From Methylophilaceae bacterium (GTDB taxonomy: Bacteria > Pseudomonadota > Gammaproteobacteria > Burkholderiales > Methylophilaceae): 64,000 nucleotides of DNA. The position numbers and the translations under genes are program-made. Location: contig JADHPM010000004.1 of NCBI GenBank assembly GCA_016778465.1, forward strand, positions 39,689-103,688. Direction: 5' to 3'. Position 1 is the stretch's first letter. Every line of letters starts with the position of its first letter. The notes under the pieces were generated by a model that saw only the letters and a program-made list of their open reading frames with translations, did no database searches and was not told the origin of the DNA. Below, one piece after another: positions 9,815 through 19,906 of this stretch.

Positions 9815-11652
9815 TGACAATACTGGACAATATAAATTATCCTAAAGACCTTAAATCATTAACTCGACAAGATCTTAAGATACTATGCAATGAGCTTAGA
9901 AGCTTTATCATTGATAGCGTTTCACAAACAGGGGGTCATCTCTCATCTAACCTTGGTGTCGTTGAATTAACTGTTGCTCTGCATTATGTTTATGATGCCC
10001 CGCAAGACAAAATCGTTTGGGATGTTGGTCACCAAACTTATGCACATAAAATCCTTACTGGTCGAAAGTCGTTAATGAAAACGTTGCGTCAAAAAAATGG
10101 ATTGTCTGGCTTTCCCAGTCGAGCCGAGAGTAAATATGACGAATTTGGTGCTGGCCACTCAAGCACCTCAATTTCTTCTGCACTCGGCATGGCAGAATCA
10201 CTAAAAAAAAATAAGTCAAAAAAGAAGGCGATAGCAATTATAGGGGATGGTGCAATGACGGCTGGTATGGCATTTGAAGGATTAAATCATGCTGGAAGTA
10301 CTGAGAACAATATTCTTGTGATTTTAAATGATAATGACATGTCAATCTCCAACAATGTCGGGGCACTAAACAATTACCTTGCGAAGTTGTTATCAGGAAA
10401 AATTTATGGTGGAATTAAGAAATCTGGCAAAGCTGTTTTCTCAAAATTACCTCCCGTTTTGGAGTTAGCAAGGAAGACGGAAGAGCATGTTAAGGGTATG
10501 GTAATACCTGGTACTTTATTTGAAGAGTTTGGATTTAATTATTTGGGGCCCGTTGATGGGCATGATCTCGATATTTTAATAGACACGCTTGAAAATATTA
10601 AATCATTAGAGGGACCACAATTTTTGCATGTCGCTACGAAAAAGGGTTATGGTTTCGAGCCTGCTCAAAATGATCCAAATCGCTTTCATGGAGTCAATAA
10701 ATTTGACCCTTCTAGTGGCAACACCTCCAAATCCGTAAAAACTAAAACTTATACCGAAGTATTTTCTGATTGGCTAATGAGTGCAGCCAAAAAATATCCA
10801 AAATTATGTGCTATTACACCTGCTATGGCTGATGGCTCAGGATTAACAAAATTCGCAAAAAAATACCCCAAAAGGTTTTATGACGTAGGGATTGCTGAGC
10901 AACATGCACTTACTTTTGCAGCAGGACTCTCTTTGTCTGGCTATAAACCTGTTGTGGCTATTTACAGCACTTTTCTGCAACGCGCTTACGATCAATTAAT
11001 ACATGATATTGCCTTGCAAAATATTCCTGTTTTATTTGCAATAGATCGTGCTGGAATAGTTGGCGCAGATGGTGCAACGCATGCTGGTAGCTATGATATT
11101 TCTTTTTTAAGGTGTGTGCCAAATACGATTCTTATGGCTCCCTCTAATGAAAAAGAATGCAGTTTAATGCTTAGTTTTGGTTATAAATATCCTGGAATTT
11201 GTGCTGTAAGATATCCTAGAGGTCATAGCCATGTGGTTGAAACAAAGAGCTCCATATCAAAAATTACTCTTGGTAAGGCAAATGTGCTGCGAGAAGGTAA
11301 AAAAATCGCAATACTAGTCTTTGGGACCCTTGTTAATATTTGCCATGAGATTGCTGAAAAATTAAATGCAACATTAGTTGATATGCGCTTCATAAAACCT
11401 TTAGATTCAGGACTAATCAAGGAATTATCAGTATCTCATAAACTGATTGTCACAATTGAGGAAAACGTAGTTTCAGGCGGAGCTGGATCTGGGGTTTTAG
11501 AGGTCGTAAGCCAGCATAACCTTAAATGCAATACTCTATGTCTTGGCCTTCCGGATCGCTTTACAGGTCATGGTAGTCAAGAGGAGATCTTAGCTGATTG
11601 TGGCCTTGATAATCAGACTATTTTGGCAAAAATTGAGAAAGCAATGAACTAA
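9814..11652 (+). CDS. dxs: 1-deoxy-D-xylulose-5-phosphate synthase
   Basis: First enzyme of the MEP isoprenoid pathway; joins pyruvate and glyceraldehyde-3-phosphate with ThDP. The 612-residue protein shows His42 in T-G-G-H-L-S-S-N, the ThDP/metal motif G-D-G-A-M-T-A-G at 144-151 with N-D-N-D at 172-175, and catalytic Glu362 in G-I-A-E-Q-H. The central and C-terminal transketolase domains follow. Length is in the normal 610-640 range. The one-base overlap with ispA couples it to precursor use. Confidence 0.97.
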   Translation: MTILDNINYPKDLKSLTRQDLKILCNELRSFIIDSVSQTGGHLSSNLGVVELTVALHYVYDAPQDKIVWDVGHQTYAHKILTGRKSLMKTLRQKNGLSGFPSRAESKYDEFGAGHSSTSISSALGMAESLKKNKSKKKAIAIIGDGAMTAGMAFEGLNHAGSTENNILVILNDNDMSISNNVGALNNYLAKLLSGKIYGGIKKSGKAVFSKLPPVLELARKTEEHVKGMVIPGTLFEEFGFNYLGPVDGHDLDILIDTLENIKSLEGPQFLHVATKKGYGFEPAQNDPNRFHGVNKFDPSSGNTSKSVKTKTYTEVFSDWLMSAAKKYPKLCAITPAMADGSGLTKFAKKYPKRFYDVGIAEQHALTFAAGLSLSGYKPVVAIYSTFLQRAYDQLIHDIALQNIPVLFAIDRAGIVGADGATHAGSYDISFLRCVPNTILMAPSNEKECSLMLSFGYKYPGICAVRYPRGHSHVVETKSSISKITLGKANVLREGKKIAILVFGTLVNICHEIAEKLNATLVDMRFIKPLDSGLIKELSVSHKLIVTIEENVVSGGAGSGVLEVVSQHNLKCNTLCLGLPDRFTGHGSQEEILADCGLDNQTILAKIEKAMN

Positions 11653-11698
11653 TGATAAAATCGACTGCCCTATTTTAAATTTAAGAAAATGATAAATA

Positions 11699-12499
11699 AT
11701 GAACAGACCTACCACGCCTGAATTAATAGAAGACGTACAAAATACAGTCGATAAGAGACATCTTGATATCAATCAAGTTGGCATCAAAGATATCAAGCAC
11801 CCTATTATTGTGAAGGATAAATCTGGGGGGGAACAACACACTGTTGCCTCTTTTAATATGTACGTACACTTGCCCCATAACTTTAAAGGTACGCACATGT
11901 CTCGCTTTGTAGAAATACTCAACGAAAATGAAAAAGCTATTTCAGTCGAATCTTTTGAAAAAATTCTTCGAGAAATGCTTGTAAGACTTGAGTCTGAAGC
12001 GTGTGATCTAGAAATGACATTCCCATACTTTATTAATAAAGCAGCACCTATCTCAGGTGTAAAGAGCCTTCTGGATTATGAGGTCAGTTTCATTGGACAG
12101 ATTGTTAACGGTAGATTCTTGAATAGCATCAAGGTCGTTGTTCCTGTAACAAGTTTGTGTCCTTGCTCCAAAAAAATCTCGGAATATGGTGCGCACAATC
12201 AGAGATCTCATGTGACTGTTACAACTGTGACAAATGACTTTGTATGGATTGAAGACATTATAAACATAGTTGAAAAGCAAGCGTCTTGCGAGCTCTATGG
12301 GTTACTTAAGCGTCCTGATGAAAAATTCGTCACAGAACGAGCGTACGATAATCCAAAATTTGTCGAGGATATGGTTAGGGATATTGCACAGGAACTAAAA
12401 GCTGTTGAGAAGATTGATCATTTTGTTGTTGAGTCAGAAAATTTTGAATCAATTCATAATCATTCGGCATATGCGTTAATTAAGGGTAGCAATATTTAA
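11699..12499 (+). CDS. folE2: GTP cyclohydrolase FolE2 (type IB)
   Basis: Converts GTP to dihydroneopterin triphosphate for folate-type pterins and 7-deazaguanine. FolE2 is the zinc-independent alternative to FolE. The 266 residues carry H-M-S-R-F near 66-70, the conserved Cys154 in S-L-C-P-C-S-K, and G-A-H-N-Q-R-S-H at 164-171, which contains active-site histidines. It lies 46 nt after dxs. Its stop codon interlocks with that of the convergent transporter (shared TTAA), and a terminator hairpin starts within the last codon. I see no zinc-regulator site upstream. Confidence 0.95.
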   Translation: MNRPTTPELIEDVQNTVDKRHLDINQVGIKDIKHPIIVKDKSGGEQHTVASFNMYVHLPHNFKGTHMSRFVEILNENEKAISVESFEKILREMLVRLESEACDLEMTFPYFINKAAPISGVKSLLDYEVSFIGQIVNGRFLNSIKVVVPVTSLCPCSKKISEYGAHNQRSHVTVTTVTNDFVWIEDIINIVEKQASCELYGLLKRPDEKFVTERAYDNPKFVEDMVRDIAQELKAVEKIDHFVVESENFESIHNHSAYALIKGSNI

Positions 12500-13653
12500 A
12501 CTTTCTTGGGAAAGTTTTTTAACCCAAAATAAAAAACTATTATGCCCAACAAGGGCAGTAAAGCGGATAGCCTAAAAGTCTCACTCATACCTATGAGTTC
12601 AATCAAGGCTCCGCCTACAACGCCGCCTACAACACCGCCAACCCCATAGGTTATGCTGTTGTATAGGGACTGGCCGCGGGCATGGTGTTCTGTATGAAAA
12701 AAACATTCAATAATTTGCACTGAGGCAACATGAAAGCTACCAAAAGTAGCAGCATGAAGAGTCTGGGCGAAAATAAGTACCCACAAATTGTCCGCAAACG
12801 TACCAATTAAAAAAAACCTCGCTACCGCCAAGATAAGACTGATTAATAAAACTTGTTTTAAATCAACCAGTTTTAGGATCTTTGGCATACATAAAAAAAT
12901 CAAGATTTCGCATATCACGCCAACAGCCCAAAGTGCACCGATCACCATAGATGAATAATCTAAAGTGTTCAGGTAAATTGAGTAAAAATTATAAAGCAAC
13001 CCATGCGATGACACCATTAAAGTGCATCCCAAAATAACTGCAATAACCTGGGGGTCTTTAATCACATTAAGGATTGGGCGTCTGGCTTCATTTTTAATAT
13101 CGCTGACATGCTCAGGCACCCGTAGTGATTGAAAATAAATTAAAATTTGTACCGAAAGTAGCACAAATAACAAAGCCTTAATGCCAAAAAAATCAATCCC
13201 AAAACCCATAAATAAAGCTGCACAAATAAATCCAACAGATCCCCAAACTCGAATCTTACTATAATCAAAATTTCCCTTACCTGAGGAGAGATGGGCAAGA
13301 GTTAAGGATTCAATCAGGGGAATAGTTGAGCTTGTGAAAATGCTCATTGACATCATGATGAACAAAATTTCATAAAAACTATTGGCAAAAAAACTGTACA
13401 CAAAAAAAATTGACCCCATCATTGCGATCAATCTAACCCATTGCGATCTTTTGTTCGTCCTATCTGCAAGCCAACCCCAAATATTAGGGGATACAACTCT
13501 ACCGAATTGGAACAAAGCAAGGAGCAAACCGATCTGAATGGGACTGAACTTAAGAGATGTAAGGTAAAGTCCCCAATACGGAGTAAATAACCCAACAAAG
13601 GCATAGTAGAGATAGTAGAACTTGGAGAGTTTCCAGTAGAGACTTTTTGTCAC
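12496..13653 (-). CDS. major facilitator superfamily transporter, HcaT/MFS_1-like
   Basis: A 385-residue inner-membrane protein with about twelve hydrophobic helices. The first loop carries [10 protein letters not shown] at about 60-69, the MFS loop 2-3 signature. The N-terminal [10 protein letters not shown] and P-Y-W-G-L-Y-L are typical of the MFS_1-like (LacY/NupG/HcaT) group. The substrate cannot be read from sequence. The start is a GTG two bases after aroC, with AAAGG just upstream, so it is likely cotranscribed with aroC. It converges on folE2 with a 4-nt overlap. Confidence 0.85.
   Translation of the reverse strand: MTKSLYWKLSKFYYLYYAFVGLFTPYWGLYLTSLKFSPIQIGLLLALFQFGRVVSPNIWGWLADRTNKRSQWVRLIAMMGSIFFVYSFFANSFYEILFIMMSMSIFTSSTIPLIESLTLAHLSSGKGNFDYSKIRVWGSVGFICAALFMGFGIDFFGIKALLFVLLSVQILIYFQSLRVPEHVSDIKNEARRPILNVIKDPQVIAVILGCTLMVSSHGLLYNFYSIYLNTLDYSSMVIGALWAVGVICEILIFLCMPKILKLVDLKQVLLISLILAVARFFLIGTFADNLWVLIFAQTLHAATFGSFHVASVQIIECFFHTEHHARGQSLYNSITYGVGGVVGGVVGGALIELIGMSETFRLSALLPLLGIIVFYFGLKNFPKKV
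12498..12520 (+). terminator. intrinsic terminator of folE2
   Basis: An 8-bp stem AAACTTTC/GAAAGTTT with a TTGG loop is followed by a T run (12515-12520). It begins at the folE2 stop and lies inside the 3' coding end of the convergent transporter gene. Confidence 0.7.
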
Positions 13654-13655
13654 CT

Positions 13656-14738
13656 TTAGATGACTTTACTTCGATCAACTCCGGAGTTTTGTGCTCGGTC
13701 CCGTAAAATATGGTCAATAAGAACCAATGACAGCATAGCTTCAACAATTGGGACTGCCCTAATAGCAACACATGGGTCATGACGCCCCGTTGTTTTCATT
13801 TTCACTTCATTACCATGTGCGTCTATTGAGTCACGATCTTGTGGGATACTTGATGTGGGCTTAAAGGCAATATTAACCTCAATATTCTGGCCCGTTGATA
13901 TCCCTCCTAAAATACCACCAGAGTTATTTGTGCGGAATCCATTTTTGGTCATCTCATCACCATGCTCTGTCCCCAGTTGGTTAATGCTGCTAAAACCTGC
14001 CCCAATCTCAACTCCTTTAGTAGCATTAATACTCATCATGGCTGCAGCAATATCAGCATCTAAACGAGAGAAGATTGGCTCACCAAGTCCTACAGGCACA
14101 TTTATAGCTTTGACATGAATTTTTGCCCCCACTGAATTTCTTTCAGCCCGAACTTGATCCAAATACTCCTCCAATGTAGGGACTATATTTTGATTTGCGG
14201 CAAAGAATGGATTTTTATTTACACAATCCCAATCTAAAATTGGCACTGAGTGTTTGCCCAGCTGAATCAAGCAACCATGTATTTCAATGGCATGATTGTC
14301 TTTAAGCCATTTTTTTGCAATCGCTCCAGCGGCAACGCGAACAGCCGTCTCCCTAGCACTTGATCTGCCACCACCACGATAGTCTCTAATGCCATATTTT
14401 TTTTGGTAAGTATAGTCTGCATGGCCTGGTCTAAAGGTATCCTTAATCTTGCTATAATCTTGACTCCTTTGATCCTTATTTCTTATTAAAAAGCCGATTG
14501 GAGCACCTGTCGTTTCTCCCTCAAAGACACCCGATAAAATTTCAACTGCATCATCTTCTTTTCTTTGAGTTACAAACTTTGAAGTACCAGGCTTCCTTCT
14601 GTCCAGATCATACTGCATATCTTGCTCAGAGATTTGCAATCCTGGGGGGCAGCCGTCAATAATCCCGCCTATTGCAGGGCCATGTGATTCCCCAAATGAG
14701 GTTAATGTAAATAATTGACCGAATGTATTGCCAGACAT
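13656..14738 (-). CDS. aroC: chorismate synthase
   Basis: Last step of the shikimate pathway: eliminates phosphate from EPSP to make chorismate, needing reduced FMN. The 360-residue protein has all family signatures: G-E-S-H-G-P-A-I-G at 16-24, R-P-G-H-A-D-Y-T near 103-110, [14 protein letters not shown] near 118-131, and the C-terminal [10 protein letters not shown]. Length is typical. It heads a small minus-strand unit with the MFS gene 2 nt downstream, and follows the pseudouridine synthase gene by 34 nt. Confidence 0.97.
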   Translation of the reverse strand: MSGNTFGQLFTLTSFGESHGPAIGGIIDGCPPGLQISEQDMQYDLDRRKPGTSKFVTQRKEDDAVEILSGVFEGETTGAPIGFLIRNKDQRSQDYSKIKDTFRPGHADYTYQKKYGIRDYRGGGRSSARETAVRVAAGAIAKKWLKDNHAIEIHGCLIQLGKHSVPILDWDCVNKNPFFAANQNIVPTLEEYLDQVRAERNSVGAKIHVKAINVPVGLGEPIFSRLDADIAAAMMSINATKGVEIGAGFSSINQLGTEHGDEMTKNGFRTNNSGGILGGISTGQNIEVNIAFKPTSSIPQDRDSIDAHGNEVKMKTTGRHDPCVAIRAVPIVEAMLSLVLIDHILRDRAQNSGVDRSKVI

Positions 14739-14772
14739 ATCTAATCCCTAATGTGATATCTAATTATATCAT

Positions 14773-15321
14773 TCAAGTTATCAAATCATGCTCAGCAAAA
14801 TTCATATACTCTCCGGGGTTAATGCCCTCAATTGAATAATTACCAATAGCAACTCGAATTAATCTTAATGTTGGGCAATTTATTGCTGCTGTCATTTTTC
14901 TAATTTGTCGATTTTTTCCTTCACAGATTTGTATCTCAAGCCAAGAGGTAGGAATTTTTTTTCTTTCTCTGATAGGTTTTTCTCTATGCCAAATTTTAGG
15001 ATCCTCTATGAAACGTAATTTTGCAGGCTTTGTTAGGTAATCTTTTATTTTAATTCCTGTTTCCAGTTCTTTTAAGTCGCTCTCTTTTGGTATATTCTCA
15101 ACTTGCACCCAGTATTTTTTAAAAACTTTTTTTGTCGGGTTAGCCAGCTCATTTTGTAATTTACCATTGTCGGTTAAAATGAGAAGACCTTCACTGTCTG
15201 CATCAAGTCGGCCTACAGGATAAATGTTTGGAAGGGGGATAAATTCCTTCAACGTTTTAAGTTTAGGGTGAGGGGAAAATTGACTAATAACGCCATAAGG
15301 CTTGTTAAATAAAATAATCAT
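14773..15321 (-). CDS. rluE: 23S rRNA pseudouridine synthase, RluE-like
   Basis: A 182-residue RsuA/RluB/RluE-family enzyme without an S4 domain. The protein begins at the catalytic domain ([10 protein letters not shown]), as in RluE, which makes pseudouridine 2457 in 23S rRNA. Catalytic Asp40 is in [14 protein letters not shown], and [10 protein letters not shown] near 144 is the second family signature. The gene diverges from icd with only 14 nt between start codons. A TATAAT lies 5 nt upstream of the ATG, too close for a normal leader. The exact target site is inferred from the family. Confidence 0.85.
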   Translation of the reverse strand: MIILFNKPYGVISQFSPHPKLKTLKEFIPLPNIYPVGRLDADSEGLLILTDNGKLQNELANPTKKVFKKYWVQVENIPKESDLKELETGIKIKDYLTKPAKLRFIEDPKIWHREKPIRERKKIPTSWLEIQICEGKNRQIRKMTAAINCPTLRLIRVAIGNYSIEGINPGEYMNFAEHDLIT

Positions 15322-15335
15322 TAGAAATTATAACC

Positions 15336-16568
15336 ATGAAAATAAAGAAACCATTAGCGGCTAATCCTATTACAATAAATTCAAGTGGCAAGATTGAAAT
15401 TCCAAACAATCCAATCATTCCATTTATTGAGGGAGATGGGATTGGGTCCGACATTACTCCAGCTATGCAAACTGTTATTGATTCAGCCGTTACAAAAGCA
15501 TATCAGAACAATAAAAAAATTGCTTGGATGGAAATTTATGCGGGGGAAAAATCAACAAAAGTCTACGGAAAAGACCAGTATCTTCCTGAAGAAACCCTAT
15601 GCGCTCTCAAAAAGTATATTTTTTCTATTAAAGGTCCCTTAGCTACCCCAGTTGGTGGTGGAATTCGATCCTTAAACGTTGCCTTAAGGCAAACACTAGA
15701 TTTATATGTTTGTCTTCGCCCCATTCTTTATTACGAGGGAGTCCCAAGCCCACTCAAACATCCCGAAAAAACTAATATGGTTATTTTTCGAGAAAATACC
15801 GAAGATATCTATGCTGGTATTGAATGGGAAGCAGGCTCTTCAGGAAGCAAAGCTATAATGGAAGTCCTAAATCATGAAGGCGTTTTGAATAAAGTTAGGT
15901 TTCCTGAGTCATCTGCCATTGGCATTAAGCCTGTTTCTCTTGAGGGAAGTCAGAGGCTAATTAAAAAAGCTATAGAGTATGCTATTGATAATAAACGCGA
16001 GAGTGTAACCCTTGTGCACAAGGGGAACATCATGAAATTTACGGAGGGTGGATTCAAAGAATGGGGATACCAATTAGCAAAAGACACCTTTAACTGCAAA
16101 ATTAATAATGCAGGTTTTATGGAAAGCAAAGAGGGCATTATTATTAAAGACTGTATAGCTGACGCATTTCTTCAAGAAATACTTTTGCGCCCAGAGGAGC
16201 ATGATGTTGTTGCAACACTCAATCTTAATGGCGATTATATTTCTGATGCCTTAGCGGCACAGGTTGGCGGGATTGGAATATCGCCAGGAGCAAATTTATC
16301 GGATACTGCAATCATATTTGAGGCCACCCATGGAACTGCACCAAATATCGCTGGAAAGAATATTGCTAATCCAAGCTCACTTATATTATCTGGACTGATG
16401 ATGCTTGAGCATATGGGATGGCATGAAGCAGCTGAGATACTTCACAACGCATTTAAGAAAACTATAAGAAATCATGAGGTTACGAATGATTTCGCATCAC
16501 AAATTAACAACTGCACCGCACTTAACACCCTTGATTTCACAAAGGCACTAGTTCGAAATATGAGATAA
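15336..16568 (+). CDS. icd: isocitrate dehydrogenase (NADP+)
   Basis: Oxidatively decarboxylates isocitrate to 2-oxoglutarate, giving NADPH and the carbon skeleton for glutamate. The 410-residue protein is the E. coli-like homodimeric type. It shows P-F-I-E-G-D-G-I-G near 28-36, the isocitrate site with S-L-N-V-A-L-R-Q near 110, [13 protein letters not shown] near 150, H-K-G-N-I-M-K-F near 228-235 and D-x-x-A-D-A. The C-terminal E-A-T-H-G-T-A-P motif near 330 is part of the coenzyme site. It converges on cspA, sharing a hairpin. Confidence 0.95.
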   Translation: MKIKKPLAANPITINSSGKIEIPNNPIIPFIEGDGIGSDITPAMQTVIDSAVTKAYQNNKKIAWMEIYAGEKSTKVYGKDQYLPEETLCALKKYIFSIKGPLATPVGGGIRSLNVALRQTLDLYVCLRPILYYEGVPSPLKHPEKTNMVIFRENTEDIYAGIEWEAGSSGSKAIMEVLNHEGVLNKVRFPESSAIGIKPVSLEGSQRLIKKAIEYAIDNKRESVTLVHKGNIMKFTEGGFKEWGYQLAKDTFNCKINNAGFMESKEGIIIKDCIADAFLQEILLRPEEHDVVATLNLNGDYISDALAAQVGGIGISPGANLSDTAIIFEATHGTAPNIAGKNIANPSSLILSGLMMLEHMGWHEAAEILHNAFKKTIRNHEVTNDFASQINNCTALNTLDFTKALVRNMR

Positions 16569-16593
16569 AAAAAAGGCTCAAATTTGAGCCTTT
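16565..16593 (-). terminator. terminator between icd and cspA
   Basis: A perfect 22-bp palindrome at 16572-16593 (11-bp arms centred on AAATTT). On the minus strand it is followed by eight T residues (16567-16574), so it is a strong terminator for cspA; on the plus strand only three T follow, so it may also stop icd transcripts weakly. It is the only conventional terminator in a gap between convergent genes in the window. Confidence 0.85.
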
Positions 16594-16598
16594 AAAAT

Positions 16599-16802
16599 TT
16601 ATGATTTTTGAATATTTGAGGCTTGTTTACCCTTAGGACCGTCAGTTACATCAAATGTAACGCGTTGACCTTCTTTTAAACTTTTGTAACCCTCTTCAGT
16701 AATTGCTGAAAAGTGCGCAAATAGATCATCACCGCCGTCATCTGGAGTGATGAAACCAAAACCTTTTGAGTCATTAAACCATTTTACTGTTCCTGTTGCC
16801 AT
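16599..16802 (-). CDS. cspA: cold-shock protein CspA family
   Basis: A 67-residue single cold-shock domain that binds single-stranded RNA and DNA and melts mRNA structure. The RNP1 motif K-G-F-G-F-I is at 13-18 and the RNP2-like D-L-F-A-H-F at 26-31. AGGAAG lies about 7 nt upstream of the ATG. The 155 nt upstream are free of genes and contain a promoter far from the start, giving a leader of about 110 nt, as is usual for cold-shock genes. Which Csp paralogue this is cannot be decided. Confidence 0.95.
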   Translation of the reverse strand: MATGTVKWFNDSKGFGFITPDDGGDDLFAHFSAITEEGYKSLKEGQRVTFDVTDGPKGKQASNIQKS

Positions 16803-16920
16803 TACTATACTTCCTATACAAATTTGGGAGGCACCCTAAAAAGTTAGATCAAGAGAGAGTTGGAGAACTTAATTTAAATAAGAAGCAACAAATACTACCC
16901 AAAATCAAACACCTAAGAGC

Positions 16921-16949
16921 TTTTTACGTGGAATCGATAGAAAAGTCAA
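16921..16949 (-). promoter_or_regulatory. cspA promoter with long leader
   Basis: On the minus strand TTGACT (16944-16949), a 17-nt spacer and TAAAAA (16921-16926) resemble a sigma70 promoter. The 5' untranslated region would be about 110 nt. The -10 box is weak, so the call is tentative. Confidence 0.45.
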
Positions 16950-16957
16950 GCTAAAGG

Positions 16958-17665
16958 TTAATCATAAAATCCGTTCAGATATTTATCCAGCTCCTCATAG
17001 GATATGGCTCCTGGAATTTTTTTGCCCGATGAGAGGACTATTGTTGGTGTTGCAGAAATACCAAGTGATCTACCTAAAGCAAGGGTCTCCTCAATGGGAT
17101 TGGAGCAGTCACCATTATTATCTACCATCCTATCATTAAGCATAAAATCAAGCCAAGCTTTTTGTCGATTAGTTGCGCACCAAATTTTTGCAGATTTTGG
17201 TTTTGCTTCGGGATGAATATCCAAAGGATAGAGAAAGATGTAAATCGTAGCATCATTCAAATTTAAAAGAGCCTCACGTTCCAACTTTTTACAAAATGGG
17301 CAATCAACATCTGAGAATACTGCCATTTTATTTGAACCATCCCCTTTTACGATTTTAATTGAGTTTTCAAAGGGGAGATCTTTAAAGTCTATTTTGGTTA
17401 ATTCATCGATACGTGTTTGTGTCATATCTTTTCGAGATTTTGGATCAATAACCTTGCCAATAATCAAAAAAGAAAAATCTTTATCGGTATAAATAATTTG
17501 ATCCCCAATTAGAACCTCGTACAAGCTGTTAAAATCTGTTTTAACTATAGATGTGACAGTAATTTCAGGGTACTGTTTTTGTATTTTTTCTTTTAAAACA
17601 TTCTCATTAGCTTTCGCGAAAGTGATGAAGTGAAGAAAAATTATTCCGGCTAGTATAAGTTTCAT
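16958..17665 (-). CDS. dsbC: thiol:disulfide isomerase DsbC
   Basis: Periplasmic disulfide isomerase. The 235-residue precursor has a signal peptide (about 1-19), an N-terminal dimerisation domain (20-85) and a thioredoxin domain with the active site C-P-F-C at 122-125 and the cis-Pro loop S-A-T-P-T near 209. A second Cys pair (about 168 and 186) is present, as in E. coli DsbC. The start overlaps the upstream hydroxylase gene by 4 nt, so it is the last gene of the minus-strand run from amgK. In E. coli, LptD is a DsbC client; lptD lies 5 kb away on the other strand. Confidence 0.93.
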   Translation of the reverse strand: MKLILAGIIFLHFITFAKANENVLKEKIQKQYPEITVTSIVKTDFNSLYEVLIGDQIIYTDKDFSFLIIGKVIDPKSRKDMTQTRIDELTKIDFKDLPFENSIKIVKGDGSNKMAVFSDVDCPFCKKLEREALLNLNDATIYIFLYPLDIHPEAKPKSAKIWCATNRQKAWLDFMLNDRMVDNNGDCSNPIEETLALGRSLGISATPTIVLSSGKKIPGAISYEELDKYLNGFYD

Positions 17666-18783
17666 AATGTCGCTCGTTTAATAAGAAGTGCTTTGATAAA
17701 TTTACTTTTGTTAACTATAGCAAAGCCTTTTGAGATAATTTTTTTTAAATTAATATTACCATTAATAAAAATATTGCTTAGTGAATCAGTTAGGATTGAA
17801 AATTCTGCCACATCTCTCAAGCGAGTCCTTTGATATTTTCTCAGGAAGCTTTGTAGGCCAATATCATCTGATTTTCTCTCTTCAAGAGCTTTCTCAAAAG
17901 AACGTAAATCTCTAAGCCCCAAGTTTAACCCCTGCCCTGCCATGGGATGAATTTTATGCGCCGCATCACCAATTAATAATAGTCGGTTTTTAAATAACTG
18001 CTCTGATAAAGACCTTGATAAAGGGAACGAGGACTGATTAATGATCCGTGAACTAGGCTTGTAAATATAATTAATTCTCTCTAAGAAAACCGCTTGAAGC
18101 CCCTCCTTAGTTTTATTTATCAGCTCCTCATATAAAATGCTTTCGCATGACCATACAACCGATATTTCATTCTCTGACTGGGGCAATGTGGCTAAAATAC
18201 TATCATTGAAGAAAAATTGATAGGCTGTATCGTTGCTTCCTTCAGAAAATTTACAGTTAAATGTGAGTGCAGTTTGTTCATATGTTTTCTGCTTGGGCTC
18301 GAAGTTTTCTCTGATATGTTTCATATAATTTTGATCTGCCAATAAAGCTAAGCTAAAAGGAGTATTGTCTAGCTTTACTCCATCAACTGAATTTTCGATT
18401 ACTTTATTTTTGCTATGAATAATATTTATTTTTGAGTTTAATTTTCTAACACAATCAGACAAATCACTTTCCCGCACCATATATGCTAATACTTTCTGAT
18501 AATTATCTTTTGCATCAATATCAATTGCCTCTCCTGAGCATGCTTCAATTAATTTCATTTTTTTAATGGGGTGAGTCTTCCGAAGAAGATCCTGATCCAA
18601 GCCAATTGACTTTAGCCAATTAAAATTTGATGGGGTAATTGCAAATGTACGATTAGATTTTTTCTTGCTAGAGGCCGTTAAATGAGATGGATTGAAGTTA
18701 TTTTTATCTAAAATATATGCTGCTAGGCTTGCAATGATCCCATCGCCCACTACAAGGATATCTTTGTTTTTACTATTTTCCAT
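17662..18783 (-). CDS. FAD-dependent hydroxylase of the UbiH/UbiF/COQ6 family (UbiF/UbiI-like)
   Basis: A 373-residue flavoprotein monooxygenase probably acting on the ubiquinone ring. The best motif is the C-terminal G-D-A-A-H-K-I-H-P-M-A-G-Q-G-L-N at 272-287, of the UbiF/UbiI type. Two other motifs are weak: the N-terminal dinucleotide site reads V-V-G-D-G-I-I-A-S (11-19) and the middle D-G motif reads A-D-Q-N (149-152), so the second Gly is missing. It may be a diverged but active paralogue of the gene upstream, or partly specialised. It overlaps that gene by 11 nt and dsbC by 4 nt. Confidence 0.75.
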   Translation of the reverse strand: MENSKNKDILVVGDGIIASLAAYILDKNNFNPSHLTASSKKKSNRTFAITPSNFNWLKSIGLDQDLLRKTHPIKKMKLIEACSGEAIDIDAKDNYQKVLAYMVRESDLSDCVRKLNSKINIIHSKNKVIENSVDGVKLDNTPFSLALLADQNYMKHIRENFEPKQKTYEQTALTFNCKFSEGSNDTAYQFFFNDSILATLPQSENEISVVWSCESILYEELINKTKEGLQAVFLERINYIYKPSSRIINQSSFPLSRSLSEQLFKNRLLLIGDAAHKIHPMAGQGLNLGLRDLRSFEKALEERKSDDIGLQSFLRKYQRTRLRDVAEFSILTDSLSNIFINGNINLKKIISKGFAIVNKSKFIKALLIKRATL

Positions 18784-19906
18784 AACTCATCAATTTAACA
18801 AACTTTCTTCTAGCCAACGAGGATGTTCCTAGCGCTAAAAGGCTTAATCCTCTGAACCTATTTATACCAATTACGTCGTCATTGAAAACTGAGGCAAGAT
18901 GCATCGTCAGGTAAATGATCGGTTTTTTATCAGCCAATCTTTGCTTCATGTGCTGAAACAAATTTTTGATGGCATCATCGTATCCATAATCTTCAAGGTG
19001 GCAATAAAGCAGGAAAGCATCCTGAATGCCTGTATTAAGGCCCTGTCCAGCAACTGGATGCATTATTTGAGCTGCATTACCAATAGCAATTATTGATTCA
19101 GCATGCAATTCTTTTAACCTTGACTGTATCAGCGGGAAAAGTGTTCTCTCCCCCGCATCAAAAAATTTACCAGCACGGCTACCGAATTCATTTTGTAAGT
19201 TATGAATAAATTCACCAGTTTTTTGGTCATATAAATGTTGGATTTTTTCCTTGTATCCTGTCCAAACCAAGGAATAACAGCCATCTTTAAAAGGAAGAAG
19301 AGCCAGTGGGCCAGAAGCAGTAAATCTTTCAAATGCCCTGTTATTATGTGGTTTACTCATTTTAACTTGGCAAACTAAAGCAAAATATTCCGAGTGAATC
19401 TCAGACTTATCATAATCAATTCCCTTAATCTTAGTGCGCCCTCCATCAGCTAAAACAGCTAAATCATAAGGTACGTGTAATTCTTGACTTTTGAAGGTAT
19501 AAAATATTTTCTTGTTTTCTACGTCAACATTTTTTACAGTGGCGCCTTCCAAAAAGGATTCTTTTTTAACGTTTTTTTTAAGAATTTTTAGTAGATCAGA
19601 ATAGCTTACAATATATCCAAGGGCCTCATCTTTTGTATCCTCCAAAGTAAATAGTGCCCGACCAAAAGTACCCTTCTGACTCGTATGAATCTCATTAATA
19701 GGAATAGAAAGTGATCTGATCTCATCCCATATACCGATATGTTCAAAAACAAATTTTGAGCCATTAGACAAGGCAAGGGCTCTTTGATCAATACCGGCAT
19801 TCTGCCTTCCAGCGTCCAAAATACTAAGATCATATTTGCCTTGAAGCAAACAGGCAAAGATCAGCCCAACAGGGCCGCCACCTATTATGCATATTTTTTT
19901 ATTCAT
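18773..19906 (-). CDS. ubiH: ubiquinone-biosynthesis FAD hydroxylase, UbiH-like
   Basis: A 377-residue flavin monooxygenase. G-G-G-P-V-G at 9-14 binds FAD, A-D-G-G-R-T at 153-158 is the middle motif, and G-N-A-A-Q-I-M-H-P-V-A-G-Q-G-L-N at 276-291 matches UbiH (Asn and Gln where UbiF/UbiI have Asp and His). UbiH hydroxylates C6 of the benzoquinone ring. I take the ATG at 19906, which puts the Rossmann motif near the N-terminus, over a start at 19930 deeper inside pepP; the overlap with pepP is then 8 nt. Tandem with the UbiF/UbiI-like gene. Confidence 0.82.
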   Translation of the reverse strand: MNKKICIIGGGPVGLIFACLLQGKYDLSILDAGRQNAGIDQRALALSNGSKFVFEHIGIWDEIRSLSIPINEIHTSQKGTFGRALFTLEDTKDEALGYIVSYSDLLKILKKNVKKESFLEGATVKNVDVENKKIFYTFKSQELHVPYDLAVLADGGRTKIKGIDYDKSEIHSEYFALVCQVKMSKPHNNRAFERFTASGPLALLPFKDGCYSLVWTGYKEKIQHLYDQKTGEFIHNLQNEFGSRAGKFFDAGERTLFPLIQSRLKELHAESIIAIGNAAQIMHPVAGQGLNTGIQDAFLLYCHLEDYGYDDAIKNLFQHMKQRLADKKPIIYLTMHLASVFNDDVIGINRFRGLSLLALGTSSLARRKFVKLMSYGK

